In this document: piece after piece, positions 8,661-15,677 of the stretch
Position numbering within the stretch: position 1 is the first letter of the stretch
How the letters are laid out: every line of letters begins with the position of its first letter
Assembly: GCF_004339765.1 (NCBI RefSeq)
Contig: NZ_SMGO01000001.1
Coordinates: 1 to 64,000, forward strand
Source of the DNA: Albibacterium bauzanense
GTDB taxonomy: Bacteria; Bacteroidota; Bacteroidia; Sphingobacteriales; Sphingobacteriaceae
Direction: 5' to 3'
DNA length: 64,000 nucleotides
The notes under the pieces: generated by a model
What the model saw: the letters and a program-made list of their open reading frames with translations, nothing else
Databases searched by the model: none
What the model was told of the DNA's origin: nothing
Translations under genes and position numbers: made by a program

Positions 8661-9698
8661 ATGAAACTTTTTACTAAACTCACAATCTTAGCTGGAATTT
8701 GTGTACTCCTTGCTAGTTCCTGTATGATTGGATCAATAGCCGATCGAATCGCTGAAGCCAGTAATGGTGGAGATGTCGGTAGTGGCGACGCTATCTTGAT
8801 AACAAAGAACACATATCCGGTATCTTCTATTCAAGATTTAAAGGTGTCAACTTCAGGAGGCTCAATTGATGTGGCAGGTGATGCAAGCCAGGAAGCTGTA
8901 ATTGAGATGTATGTTAAGCCTAATAATAATCGTAACTTATCACAAGGTGAAATACAAGAGATCCTTGATCGCGATTATGAAATAAGGATAGAACAAAGAG
9001 GTGGCACATTGGAAGCTTATGCCAAACGAAGAAATAATCTGAATTGGAGGAATGGATTGAGTGTTTCATTTAAGGTCCGGACAGGAAATAAAGTAACAAC
9101 GGATCTGTCAACAAGCGGCGGAAGTATTAGATTAGCTAATCTAGCAGGAAGGCAAAATTTTAAAACCAGCGGAGGTAGCTTAGACATTGAAAATATGGAT
9201 GGAAATATTACTGGAAGAACAAGTGGGGGAAGTATCCAGGCCTATAACAGTATGGGTACTATCAATTTGAGCACTTCAGGTGGTTCCATTAAAATGCAAG
9301 GATTAAACGGAGATATCGATGTGTCAACCAGCGGAGGAAGTATCGAAGGACATTCAGTAAACGGATCTTTAACAGCTAGAACCTCAGGAGGAAGCATTGA
9401 TCTGGAAAGTCTTACATGCTCAGTAAATGCTTCAACCTCTGGCGGAAGCTTAACCGCTGTATTGAATGAATTGCCAGGAGATGTTCGCTTATCAACATCA
9501 GCTGGAAATGTAAACTTAACATTGCCATCAAATACAGGTGCAAACCTGGATTTAAAAGGTTTTAATGTAAATGTTGATGGATTGGCGAATTTTCAAGGCA
9601 GTAACAACAAAGGAAAGTTAAACGGCAGTATTAATGGAGGAGGAGCTAACGTGCAAGCATCAACCAGTGCTGGTAATGTTAATCTAACAATCAGATAA
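8661..9698 (+). CDS. Lipoprotein with DUF4097-like TSGGS beta-strand repeats
   Basis: 345 residues from the ATG at 8661. I prefer it to an earlier in-frame ATG at 8631 because it begins the signal sequence MKLFTKLTILAGICVLLASS directly and a lipobox (LLASSC) follows. From about residue 55 the protein carries about ten copies of a short repeat whose core is TSGGS-I/L (three hydrophobic residues follow each), the last two drifting to TSAGN-V. Spacing is about 16-24 residues, giving a right-handed parallel beta-helix-like stack of the DUF4097 putative adhesin kind. It probably sits on the cell surface or in the periplasm. The function is not known. It stands alone, with no obvious operon partner. 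Confidence 0.8.
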   Translation: MKLFTKLTILAGICVLLASSCMIGSIADRIAEASNGGDVGSGDAILITKNTYPVSSIQDLKVSTSGGSIDVAGDASQEAVIEMYVKPNNNRNLSQGEIQEILDRDYEIRIEQRGGTLEAYAKRRNNLNWRNGLSVSFKVRTGNKVTTDLSTSGGSIRLANLAGRQNFKTSGGSLDIENMDGNITGRTSGGSIQAYNSMGTINLSTSGGSIKMQGLNGDIDVSTSGGSIEGHSVNGSLTARTSGGSIDLESLTCSVNASTSGGSLTAVLNELPGDVRLSTSAGNVNLTLPSNTGANLDLKGFNVNVDGLANFQGSNNKGKLNGSINGGGANVQASTSAGNVNLTIR

Positions 9699-9819
9699 TA
9701 ACGAAAGAGAAAATTAAAGAGGAGGTAGATTACAGGTTATAATAATTGATTTTTAAAACTTTATTAAAAAATAGCATGTTATATGAATGGTTCATTGTTA
9801 ATTAAAAAAATCAAATGCT

Positions 9820-10155
9820 ATGAAAAAGTTATTAAAAATTATGATCTGTGTGGCGGCAGTTGGTTTCTATGGAAATAGCTATGCCCAACAAAGAGATACT
9901 TCAACATTAAAAGAAGACACGAAAGAATTAAAAGAGGATATTAAAGATGTTGCAGATACGGTTGCTAATAAAACAGCCGAAATAGCATCGAAAGGTTATG
10001 CAGAAGTTACTGATCAGGTGTATAAAGATAAAGTTGGCCCAGCTGGGCAAACTATTTACATCGATGAGCACTCCAAATATTATTATATTGATAAAGAAGG
10101 AAAGAAGGTTTTCGTTACCAGTGCTCAGTTAAAGGATAAACCTAATGATCGGTAA
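9820..10155 (+). CDS. Small secreted protein, function unknown
   Basis: 111 residues. A clear signal peptide with cleavage near NSYAQQ is followed by a charged helical stretch (about residues 25-60, heptad-like KEDTKELKEDIKDVADTV) and a short C-terminal part with aromatic strands (KYYYIDKEGKKVFV). I do not recognise a named family. The coiled segment followed by a small beta motif suggests a periplasmic or surface-attached protein. It follows the TSGGS lipoprotein by 121 bases but is probably separately transcribed. It is closed by a strong hairpin at 10193. Confidence 0.65.
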   Translation: MKKLLKIMICVAAVGFYGNSYAQQRDTSTLKEDTKELKEDIKDVADTVANKTAEIASKGYAEVTDQVYKDKVGPAGQTIYIDEHSKYYYIDKEGKKVFVTSAQLKDKPNDR

Positions 10156-10192
10156 ATTAATGACTCATTCGCTTAACCAGTAAGATAATAAT

Positions 10193-10223
10193 AAAAGAGC
10201 CGCAATAATATTGCGGCTCTTTT
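10193..10223. terminator. Strong bidirectional terminator hairpin
   Basis: The arms AAAAGAGCCGCAA (10193-10205) and TTGCGGCTCTTTT (10211-10223) pair perfectly around the 5-base loop TAATA. With A and T tracts built in, it works as a terminator in both directions between the convergent small secreted protein and the NmrA-type gene. Confidence 0.9.
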
Positions 10224-10227
10224 ATTA

Positions 10228-10872
10228 TTAAGGGTTCGCTATGAAAGGCGATTGGTTAATAAAAGCTTTATCATGTACTTGCTCAATAAGAAAATGTGCT
10301 AAATCAGTAGCGCTTATTTTATCACCTATACAATCTTCTAAGCTAACATTAACTTCGTTTCTCTCATCCGTTAACTCAATTAGCGGAAGTCTAACTAAAG
10401 TCCAATTAATATTGCTTCTCAATAATATATCATATTCCAATTGTTTATCAGCAGTGGACTTTGGATAGTTAGTTTTCATCCAATTGGTTCCAAACATTGT
10501 CGCTGGTCCTTTCTTATCAAAAGAAGTATCCACATTTAATCCTGTAATTACAATATACCGCTTCACATTACATTCATTCATTGCACGGATAATGTTTGTG
10601 CTCGCTTTACTAAATATAGAAGTTTCACTTGCAGGTAATCCCAGGCCAAGAGTACTAATAACCGCACTGCAGCCATTAATTAAAGAATACACATCTTCGT
10701 AATTCTTTACATCACCGTTAACAACTTCAATTAATGGGTCTTTGATCTGAAAGTTAGTCGGATTTCTGACAAGGATTTTGAAAGGAATTCCTTGATGTAA
10801 TAATTGTTTAACAAGATATCGTCCGGATTTTCCTGTTCCGCCTATAATGGCAATCTTTATTGTATTTTTCAT
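10228..10872 (-). CDS. NAD(P)-binding NmrA/SDR-type oxidoreductase
   Basis: 214 residues from the ATG at 10872. This start places the Rossmann motif IAIIGGTGKSGRYL at the N-terminus as usual for atypical short-chain dehydrogenases (an in-frame ATG at 10920 would add 16 unconserved residues). The GGTGxxG phosphate-binding loop, the VINGD-type strand (VVNGDV) and the SAVISTLGLG stretch match the NAD(P)-binding_10/NmrA-like group, which includes flavin/biliverdin reductase-like proteins and redox sensors. No canonical YxxxK pair is visible. The substrate is unknown. A large hyphenated palindrome lies upstream. Confidence 0.8.
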   Translation of the reverse strand: MKNTIKIAIIGGTGKSGRYLVKQLLHQGIPFKILVRNPTNFQIKDPLIEVVNGDVKNYEDVYSLINGCSAVISTLGLGLPASETSIFSKASTNIIRAMNECNVKRYIVITGLNVDTSFDKKGPATMFGTNWMKTNYPKSTADKQLEYDILLRSNINWTLVRLPLIELTDERNEVNVSLEDCIGDKISATDLAHFLIEQVHDKAFINQSPFIANP

Positions 10873-10939
10873 TTTTTCTTTATAAAATAATAAGTCACTA
10901 ATGTATTGTGTCGTATCCATCTGATAGATAGAACGATGC

Positions 10940-10966
10940 TTACAAAAGCTGTTATAGCTTCTGTAA
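10940..10966. promoter_or_regulatory. 27-base hyphenated palindrome between divergent genes
   Basis: TTACA-n-AAGCT, then five bases, then AGCTT-n-TGTAA: both five-base blocks on each side are exact mirror complements and only one position per arm breaks symmetry. It lies 68 bases upstream of the NmrA-type oxidoreductase and 165 bases upstream of the divergent carboxypeptidase-like gene. The symmetry suits a dimeric repressor (for example HxlR or MarR, which often control such oxidoreductases), but no regulator gene is adjacent. Confidence 0.4.
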
Positions 10967-11130
10967 AAGAGTGAATCAATATTTATAAAGAGATTTTAAT
11001 GACGCCAATGTATGAAATTAATCCGAATGAGTTAAATTAAGTTAAAAATAAAGCAACATTGTATTTGATTATTAATTTCGTTGAGTTTTTAAACCATATT
11101 CAACCCTTTATAAATCATCTTACACAAATT

Positions 11131-12084
11131 ATGAAATATCTTTATTGCATTGTTTTTATCACATACTTGTTTCCTTTATCAGTAATAGCCCAATCCGTAA
11201 ATGTTAGTGGCAGCGTAATAAATCAGAATAATAAAGTAGGGATACCATTTGTTTCTATCGGAATTAAAACCTCATCCTATGGAACGGTAGCCGATAGTTC
11301 GGGTAATTTTCAACTGCTTTATGACTCAAAGGTAATTTCTCAAACAGATTCAGTAATCTTCACTGCCGTAGGTTATAATCGTTTAGCAGTAGAACTTAAA
11401 AGCCTCGCTACTGCAAATAATCAGGTAATTCTCTCTCCAGATCCTAATTTACTATCGGCAGTAACGATTAGTATCAAATCCCCTTCCATTAAAACTTATG
11501 GAAAGAGCAGCGCTATGCTTATCTTAGCACCCAGTCTTTATAAAGCCATTCCAAAAGAAAGTGATGAGAAGGGCAGGGAACAGGCAATGATTTTAAAGGT
11601 CGATAAAGATATCTTTCTTAGAGAGTTGGTATTAAATGCAGGATGGTTTAAGAATGTTGAGAATATTAAGTTCCGGATGAATATATACGATGTTAAAGAA
11701 GGAATGCCTGATGCTCGTATAATAGAAAAAGATGTGGTGTTTGATATTCATCCAGATACCATTCGGAAGATCGGTATGGTAGAACCACGAACCATTGATC
11801 TGAGAAAATATAACATTCGTTTACAAGGATATAAAGAGATTGCAGTGGGTATAGAGATGTTAGATATAGATTATGTTCATAAAGATTCGGTGAAAACCGT
11901 GTTTTTTATTCCTTCAGCACCAAATCCTTTAAAGTCTAGCTTTTATCGTTTAAAGAGCCAATCTGCCTGGGAGAAGTTAAATACGTCAAACCTTATGTTA
12001 AAGCTCGAAGCATCTGTTATTAAAAAGGGAGATGTGCAAGTCGAAGAAAAGGACAGTCTTGATATAAATGCAGTTCTTTACTAA
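11131..12084 (+). CDS. Carboxypeptidase-like regulatory domain protein, secreted
   Basis: 317 residues from the ATG at 11131, chosen because it starts the signal peptide (MKYLYCIVFITYLFPLSVIA, then QS); longer versions would need a TTG start. Residues about 22-110 are a CarboxypepD_reg-like domain (VNVSGSVINQNNKVGIPFVS, then GTVADSSGNF). The remaining two thirds is a beta-rich domain with no family that I recognise. Such proteins in Bacteroidota are usually periplasmic or outer-membrane associated. It appears monocistronic. Confidence 0.72.
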   Translation: MKYLYCIVFITYLFPLSVIAQSVNVSGSVINQNNKVGIPFVSIGIKTSSYGTVADSSGNFQLLYDSKVISQTDSVIFTAVGYNRLAVELKSLATANNQVILSPDPNLLSAVTISIKSPSIKTYGKSSAMLILAPSLYKAIPKESDEKGREQAMILKVDKDIFLRELVLNAGWFKNVENIKFRMNIYDVKEGMPDARIIEKDVVFDIHPDTIRKIGMVEPRTIDLRKYNIRLQGYKEIAVGIEMLDIDYVHKDSVKTVFFIPSAPNPLKSSFYRLKSQSAWEKLNTSNLMLKLEASVIKKGDVQVEEKDSLDINAVLY

Positions 12085-12414
12085 AGCTTATTGGCAAGAA
12101 TGTGGTTATTAGGCGCCTGTTAAAAGCCCCGAAATATTTAATAATAGAGTAATCGAGATTCTGAATAAAGATAAAAATTAGCGAGTTTTTTAAGGACTTG
12201 TTATATACATGCGTAATACTTGCTTTACGTTCTCGGGTAGTGCACGGGTTATCACTCCGTTGAGTCTGCGTTTTTTAGGCTGTTTTAACGCATATATAAT
12301 AGAGGAAATATTGTAAAAGTTTTCAGAGAAGTAAAAGAAAGTTCACTGAGGTTTTTATTGGTCTTTACGCAAGAAGCCGCTCTGTTCTTACAGAGCGGCT
12401 TCTTGCGTATGTCA
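12085..12414. other. Intergenic stretch with structured sequence, no gene seen
   Basis: 330 bases without a convincing reading frame. The middle (about 12200-12300) is more G+C-rich than the surroundings and holds inverted repeats: GGTAGTG/CACTCC flanking a short loop (about 12237-12260) and TGCGTT/AACGCA (about 12268-12293). It ends with the hairpin at 12368-12407. It may encode a small RNA or be the remnant of a lost gene. I see no match to a named RNA family. Confidence 0.4.
12368..12407. terminator. 17-bp perfect hairpin downstream of hsp20
   Basis: Arms 12368-12384 and 12391-12407 (CGCAAGAAGCCGCTCTG and its exact complement) enclose a 6-base loop. It begins 8 bases after the hsp20 stop codon on the minus strand. 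The long GC-rich stem suits a terminator or an mRNA 3'-end stabiliser; a U-tract is short on either side. Confidence 0.75.
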
Positions 12415-12855
12415 TTACTCAATTTTGATTTCTTTGGTAGCTTTAACTTGTTGTTCGCTTTTCGGAATATTGAGTTTTAAGATGCCATCTGTGAAATTTG
12501 CTGAAATGTCATTATCCTTTGCATTTTCTGGTAATCTAAAAGATCGCGTGAAAGAACTATGGCTATACTCCCGCCGACTATATTGTTTATTCTCATCCTC
12601 TTCCGTTGATTCATTTTTAGCTTCACCGCTGATCGTTAACATATCATCTTCAACGTTTATTTTGAAGTCGTCTTTTTTGAAACCGGGTGCAACGATATCA
12701 ACACAATAGCATTTATCGTCTTCTGATATGTTTACTGCAGGCATGCTGTTTTGTGAACGGCGAACTACATCTGGTGCGAAAATATTTCCTACATCAAAAA
12801 AATCTTTCCAAGGATCGTATAATGCGCGCTGATCCCTTCTTTGAATATTACTCAT
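12415..12855 (-). CDS. Hsp20/alpha-crystallin small heat-shock protein
   Basis: 146 residues. A short N-terminal arm is followed by an alpha-crystallin domain (about residues 40-135) with MPAVNISEDDKCYCVDIVAPGFKKDDF, the typical YSRREYSHSSFTRSFRLPE strand and ANFTDGILKLNIPK, and a short tail (KATKEIKIE). Small heat-shock proteins hold unfolding proteins as ATP-independent chaperones in the cytoplasm. The start is fixed by a perfect AGGAGGT sequence, which is unusual in this phylum. It has no operon partner: the upstream gene ends 41 bases before it. Confidence 0.95.
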   Translation of the reverse strand: MSNIQRRDQRALYDPWKDFFDVGNIFAPDVVRRSQNSMPAVNISEDDKCYCVDIVAPGFKKDDFKINVEDDMLTISGEAKNESTEEDENKQYSRREYSHSSFTRSFRLPENAKDNDISANFTDGILKLNIPKSEQQVKATKEIKIE

Positions 12856-12860
12856 AATTG

Positions 12861-12869
12861 TACCTCCTT
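12861..12869 (-). promoter_or_regulatory. Perfect Shine-Dalgarno (AAGGAGGTA) of hsp20
   Basis: On the minus strand AAGGAGGTA lies 5 bases before the hsp20 ATG at 12855. Bacteroidota genes seldom use a strong SD, and none of the other genes inspected here has one this complete, so this suggests high or stress-dependent translation. Confidence 0.75.
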
Positions 12870-12895
12870 ATGTTTTAATAAAAAATGATTCTGGG

Positions 12896-14200
12896 TTACA
12901 ATCGAACCTTTATCGTTTTAACAATGAGTATAAGAAATCGTTTATTATTTTTTAAAATTCTAGGATATTGAGATTGTAGATTTGCATAGTTCATTGATCG
13001 ATTTTCATTGATCGTTTGATCCTCCACCACTTTACCTTTCTCGTCATAAACTACTAAATAAATCTCGTCGTCTTTGTTAAATGGTAAAGTAACATTTTCT
13101 TCTTTTTCTATAAGTGCCGTGAAGTAGGGGATGGCTTTTTGAAAATCTGAATCTGTTTTGAGTTCACTGCTGTAGAAGAGAGCAATCTGTACGTTCTCTT
13201 TGTATTTGTTTTTATAGTTAAATGTCGAATCCCAATAGGAGGGATATTCCATGTTGTTTAATATATGAAAGTCGACGGAGTTTAAGCCATGGTCGTTAAA
13301 GTTGCTCTTCTCGACTAGGTTATATTTTCCAGGTAAGGTCTTTCTATAGATACTTAATTGGGTTTGGCTGATGGTCAAGGGATCTATACCGTATTTTTCT
13401 TTAAAGACGGTAGCCATCCATTTCTTCCCATCGGATGTTGGCTCTTCAAGGATGTGACTAATGCCTGCTATAACAAAGACCTTTGCATCAGGGTCAATCG
13501 CAATGGTTTTATTAAATAGATTTTCAGCTTCACCTATTTCCCGATCTTTCGTTTTGTCTATGTTTTCATAAGCCACGAATTTGTATCCGAGCTTTTTAGC
13601 CTGGCGAAGTAAATTGCCGTAATTTTGCTCTCGAGTGTAATAGCCTGTTTCTAACGTTGGGTACGCACCTTCAAGGTTTAGTAAACTATCTTGTGTTTCG
13701 GCTAAGGTTTCTAATGCTAAATATGTGTAGCCGATAGCTCTTAACTTTACTAACAGGTCTGTGGCTAGAATACGGTGACTGGGATAAAAATGATTTTCAT
13801 TCAGCATGACGACTTGATGGTCCTTCGCACTTTCTACTATTTTATTAATTGCCAGAGAATCTGAAACGACGTTTTTATGTATGGTATTTAAGATGGTATC
13901 GTTTGTTGCTACTCTTGATTCATATTCGTTAAGCAGTTCGTCGTATTCTTTATTATTTCTTAAATAAGATGTAACTGTTAATCGTAATTGAAGCTTAAGC
14001 CAAGCTTCATCTGTATTGTTGGTTGGATAGCTTTCAAGAGCCTTTGATATACTATAAAATTGATTTGATTTATTATAACTGTTAAACAGATCTAAGATTG
14101 AATTCCATTTTTGGTTCTGATCGCTTGCTTCAGGATCCTTGTTTATTTTAGGCGAGCAACCTATTAGTAGAGATAAAAGTATTATTAAATATAGTTTCAT
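12896..14200 (-). CDS. Lipoprotein with EreA/ChaN/Tiki-like fold
   Basis: 434 residues. The lipoprotein signal ends LLIGC (Cys15). After a helical TPR-like region (about residues 25-115) comes HQVVMLNENHFYPSHRILAT and GYTYLALETLAE, the E-x-H and later E features of the erythromycin-esterase/ChaN/Tiki fold, then FVAYENI and VFVIAGISHILEE with a second conserved His. Members include esterases, heme-binding proteins and metalloproteases, so a hydrolytic or metal/heme-binding role is plausible but not shown. The C-terminal 150 residues are beta-rich and unassigned. It follows the TPR gene by 7 bases, so they form an operon. Confidence 0.65.
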   Translation of the reverse strand: MKLYLIILLSLLIGCSPKINKDPEASDQNQKWNSILDLFNSYNKSNQFYSISKALESYPTNNTDEAWLKLQLRLTVTSYLRNNKEYDELLNEYESRVATNDTILNTIHKNVVSDSLAINKIVESAKDHQVVMLNENHFYPSHRILATDLLVKLRAIGYTYLALETLAETQDSLLNLEGAYPTLETGYYTREQNYGNLLRQAKKLGYKFVAYENIDKTKDREIGEAENLFNKTIAIDPDAKVFVIAGISHILEEPTSDGKKWMATVFKEKYGIDPLTISQTQLSIYRKTLPGKYNLVEKSNFNDHGLNSVDFHILNNMEYPSYWDSTFNYKNKYKENVQIALFYSSELKTDSDFQKAIPYFTALIEKEENVTLPFNKDDEIYLVVYDEKGKVVEDQTINENRSMNYANLQSQYPRILKNNKRFLILIVKTIKVRL

Positions 14201-14207
14201 GGTTATG

Positions 14208-15356
14208 CTATTTCAATGCCTTAATTCTTTCTTGAGCGTATTCTATATAGCTTTGCTCTTGGGTAGGCGGCTTTTTGTTCAGGTATAAAGTATAGTATTT
14301 GAGAGCATTAGCCTTATTCTGTAAATTAAAGTCGTATAGAACGGCCAGACTAAAGTAATTGATTGTTGATTCTTCATACTGAAAACTTCTTATATAATCG
14401 GCTGCGGCTGCACTGGGTTTATTTAAGTCTACTAACAAATCGGCCTTTCTGGCAAAATAGAAGCCTGTATTGGGTGAGATAGCTTCTTTAAGGGTCTTTT
14501 CCATGAATTCTAAGCCTTCATCAAAACGTTTTAAAGCTTTACAAGACATAGCCATGTAGTAATAATCCATTTCTCCCCAAGTTTCGTATAACAGCGTCGC
14601 ATCAGTATAGACTTGCATTGCTGATTCGAAATCATCTAATTTGAAATAGGCGCGGGCCATTAAAGACCATATCGGTTGTGAATCTTCTCCAAGGTCGATT
14701 AGTTTTTTAGAAAGTTCTATTACTTCTTTATATTTCTTTTGTTCTTCCGATACTTTAGCTTTTGAATGTAAAAGGTTGGCATTTTCAGGATCGCCCTCTA
14801 AAGCAATAGTTAAAACACTATCAGCTTTGTCGCTTTGATTAAGTTCTAAACATAGTTGAACAAACTCATAGGCAATATTACTGTTGGTAGGCTGCAATGT
14901 ATTTGCTTTGTGTAAATAATTGAAAGCGCTAATGATATCTTTTTCTCTTCTGGATAGATTTGCTAAAGCGGTATAAGCCCCGATATTTGTGCTATCGATA
15001 CTTAATAGTTTTTTATATAAATCCATAGAAGTTTTATACAGCCCTCGTTGATTATTAATGTAGGCTAAATTGGTTAAAGCAGTAGTATTTAAGGTGTCTA
15101 ATATATAAAGTTTATTGTAGTAGATAGACGCCTGTTGGAAATCTCCCGCCATTCTATAAGAATAAGCAATGCTGTTTATTAATTGAATATCAGTGCTGGA
15201 TTCAGTATAAAATTGGCTTAAATATTTTGAAGCCTCAGCGAATTGTTGGGTTTCGTATAAGAGGAGTATCTTTTTATTGTCAGGAGTTGGGTCTTGTGCA
15301 TTGATATTAAAGAAGACTGTAAAATTTAGTAGTAGTAATAGAGATAGAATTTTCAT
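14208..15356 (-). CDS. Secreted tetratricopeptide-repeat protein
   Basis: 382 residues with an N-terminal signal peptide (cleavage near NINAQ). The rest is about ten TPR units (for example ASIYYNKLYILDTLNTTALT, GAYTALANLSRREKDIISAF, FDEGLEFMEKTLKE), predicted to form an all-helical scaffold in the periplasm. It is the first gene of a two-gene operon with the EreA/ChaN-like lipoprotein (7-base gap). It may recruit or organise that lipoprotein; that is inference from operon position. Confidence 0.82.
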   Translation of the reverse strand: MKILSLLLLLNFTVFFNINAQDPTPDNKKILLLYETQQFAEASKYLSQFYTESSTDIQLINSIAYSYRMAGDFQQASIYYNKLYILDTLNTTALTNLAYINNQRGLYKTSMDLYKKLLSIDSTNIGAYTALANLSRREKDIISAFNYLHKANTLQPTNSNIAYEFVQLCLELNQSDKADSVLTIALEGDPENANLLHSKAKVSEEQKKYKEVIELSKKLIDLGEDSQPIWSLMARAYFKLDDFESAMQVYTDATLLYETWGEMDYYYMAMSCKALKRFDEGLEFMEKTLKEAISPNTGFYFARKADLLVDLNKPSAAAADYIRSFQYEESTINYFSLAVLYDFNLQNKANALKYYTLYLNKKPPTQEQSYIEYAQERIKALK

Positions 15357-15677
15357 AATGATTATATCTTTTTATAAACAAAGATAAACTATTTATTTAG
15401 TTATTAAACTATGTATTTAGTTTTAATGAGGTGTTTTGTAATGCAGGACGGGGTAGGGTGATTGAATTGAAAAAATTATTGTGGATTAAAAATAATTTTC
15501 TACTTTTGGTTTTCTAAAACCTAGAAATTATGAAGTTAATTGCTGCCAAAATATTCATAGTCTAAGAATTCAGATATTCATTTTTGAATATTTATTTTGG
15601 GCAACCTCCTATTAATTTAACTTTTGTGCTAGGGCCTTTGCCATAGTTTTTTCTCAATCTTTATTAGCTTACTTTTT
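15357..15677. other. Intergenic region with promoter and an 11-codon open frame
   Basis: 321 bases between the TPR gene (leftward) and the MATE gene (rightward). It contains a good rightward promoter (15479-15508) and then an 11-codon frame at 15530-15565 (MKLIAAKIFIV, stop). An AT-rich inverted repeat (AGATATTCA/TGAATATTT) lies around 15572-15592. The implied leader to the MATE start is about 160 bases. No other gene is supported. Confidence 0.45.
15479..15508 (+). promoter_or_regulatory. Bacteroidota-type promoter, TTG-N19-TACTTTTG
   Basis: TTG at 15479-15481, a 19-base spacer, then TACTTTTG at 15501-15508: both elements fit the phylum consensus with good spacing. It points to the MATE gene 170 bases downstream, leaving a long leader that includes a tiny open frame. 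Confidence 0.55.

Noticed and set aside
8661-9698. TSGGS repeats as a recent tandem DNA duplication
   Set aside because: The DNA copies vary strongly at synonymous positions and in spacing, so there is no recent tandem array at nucleotide level.
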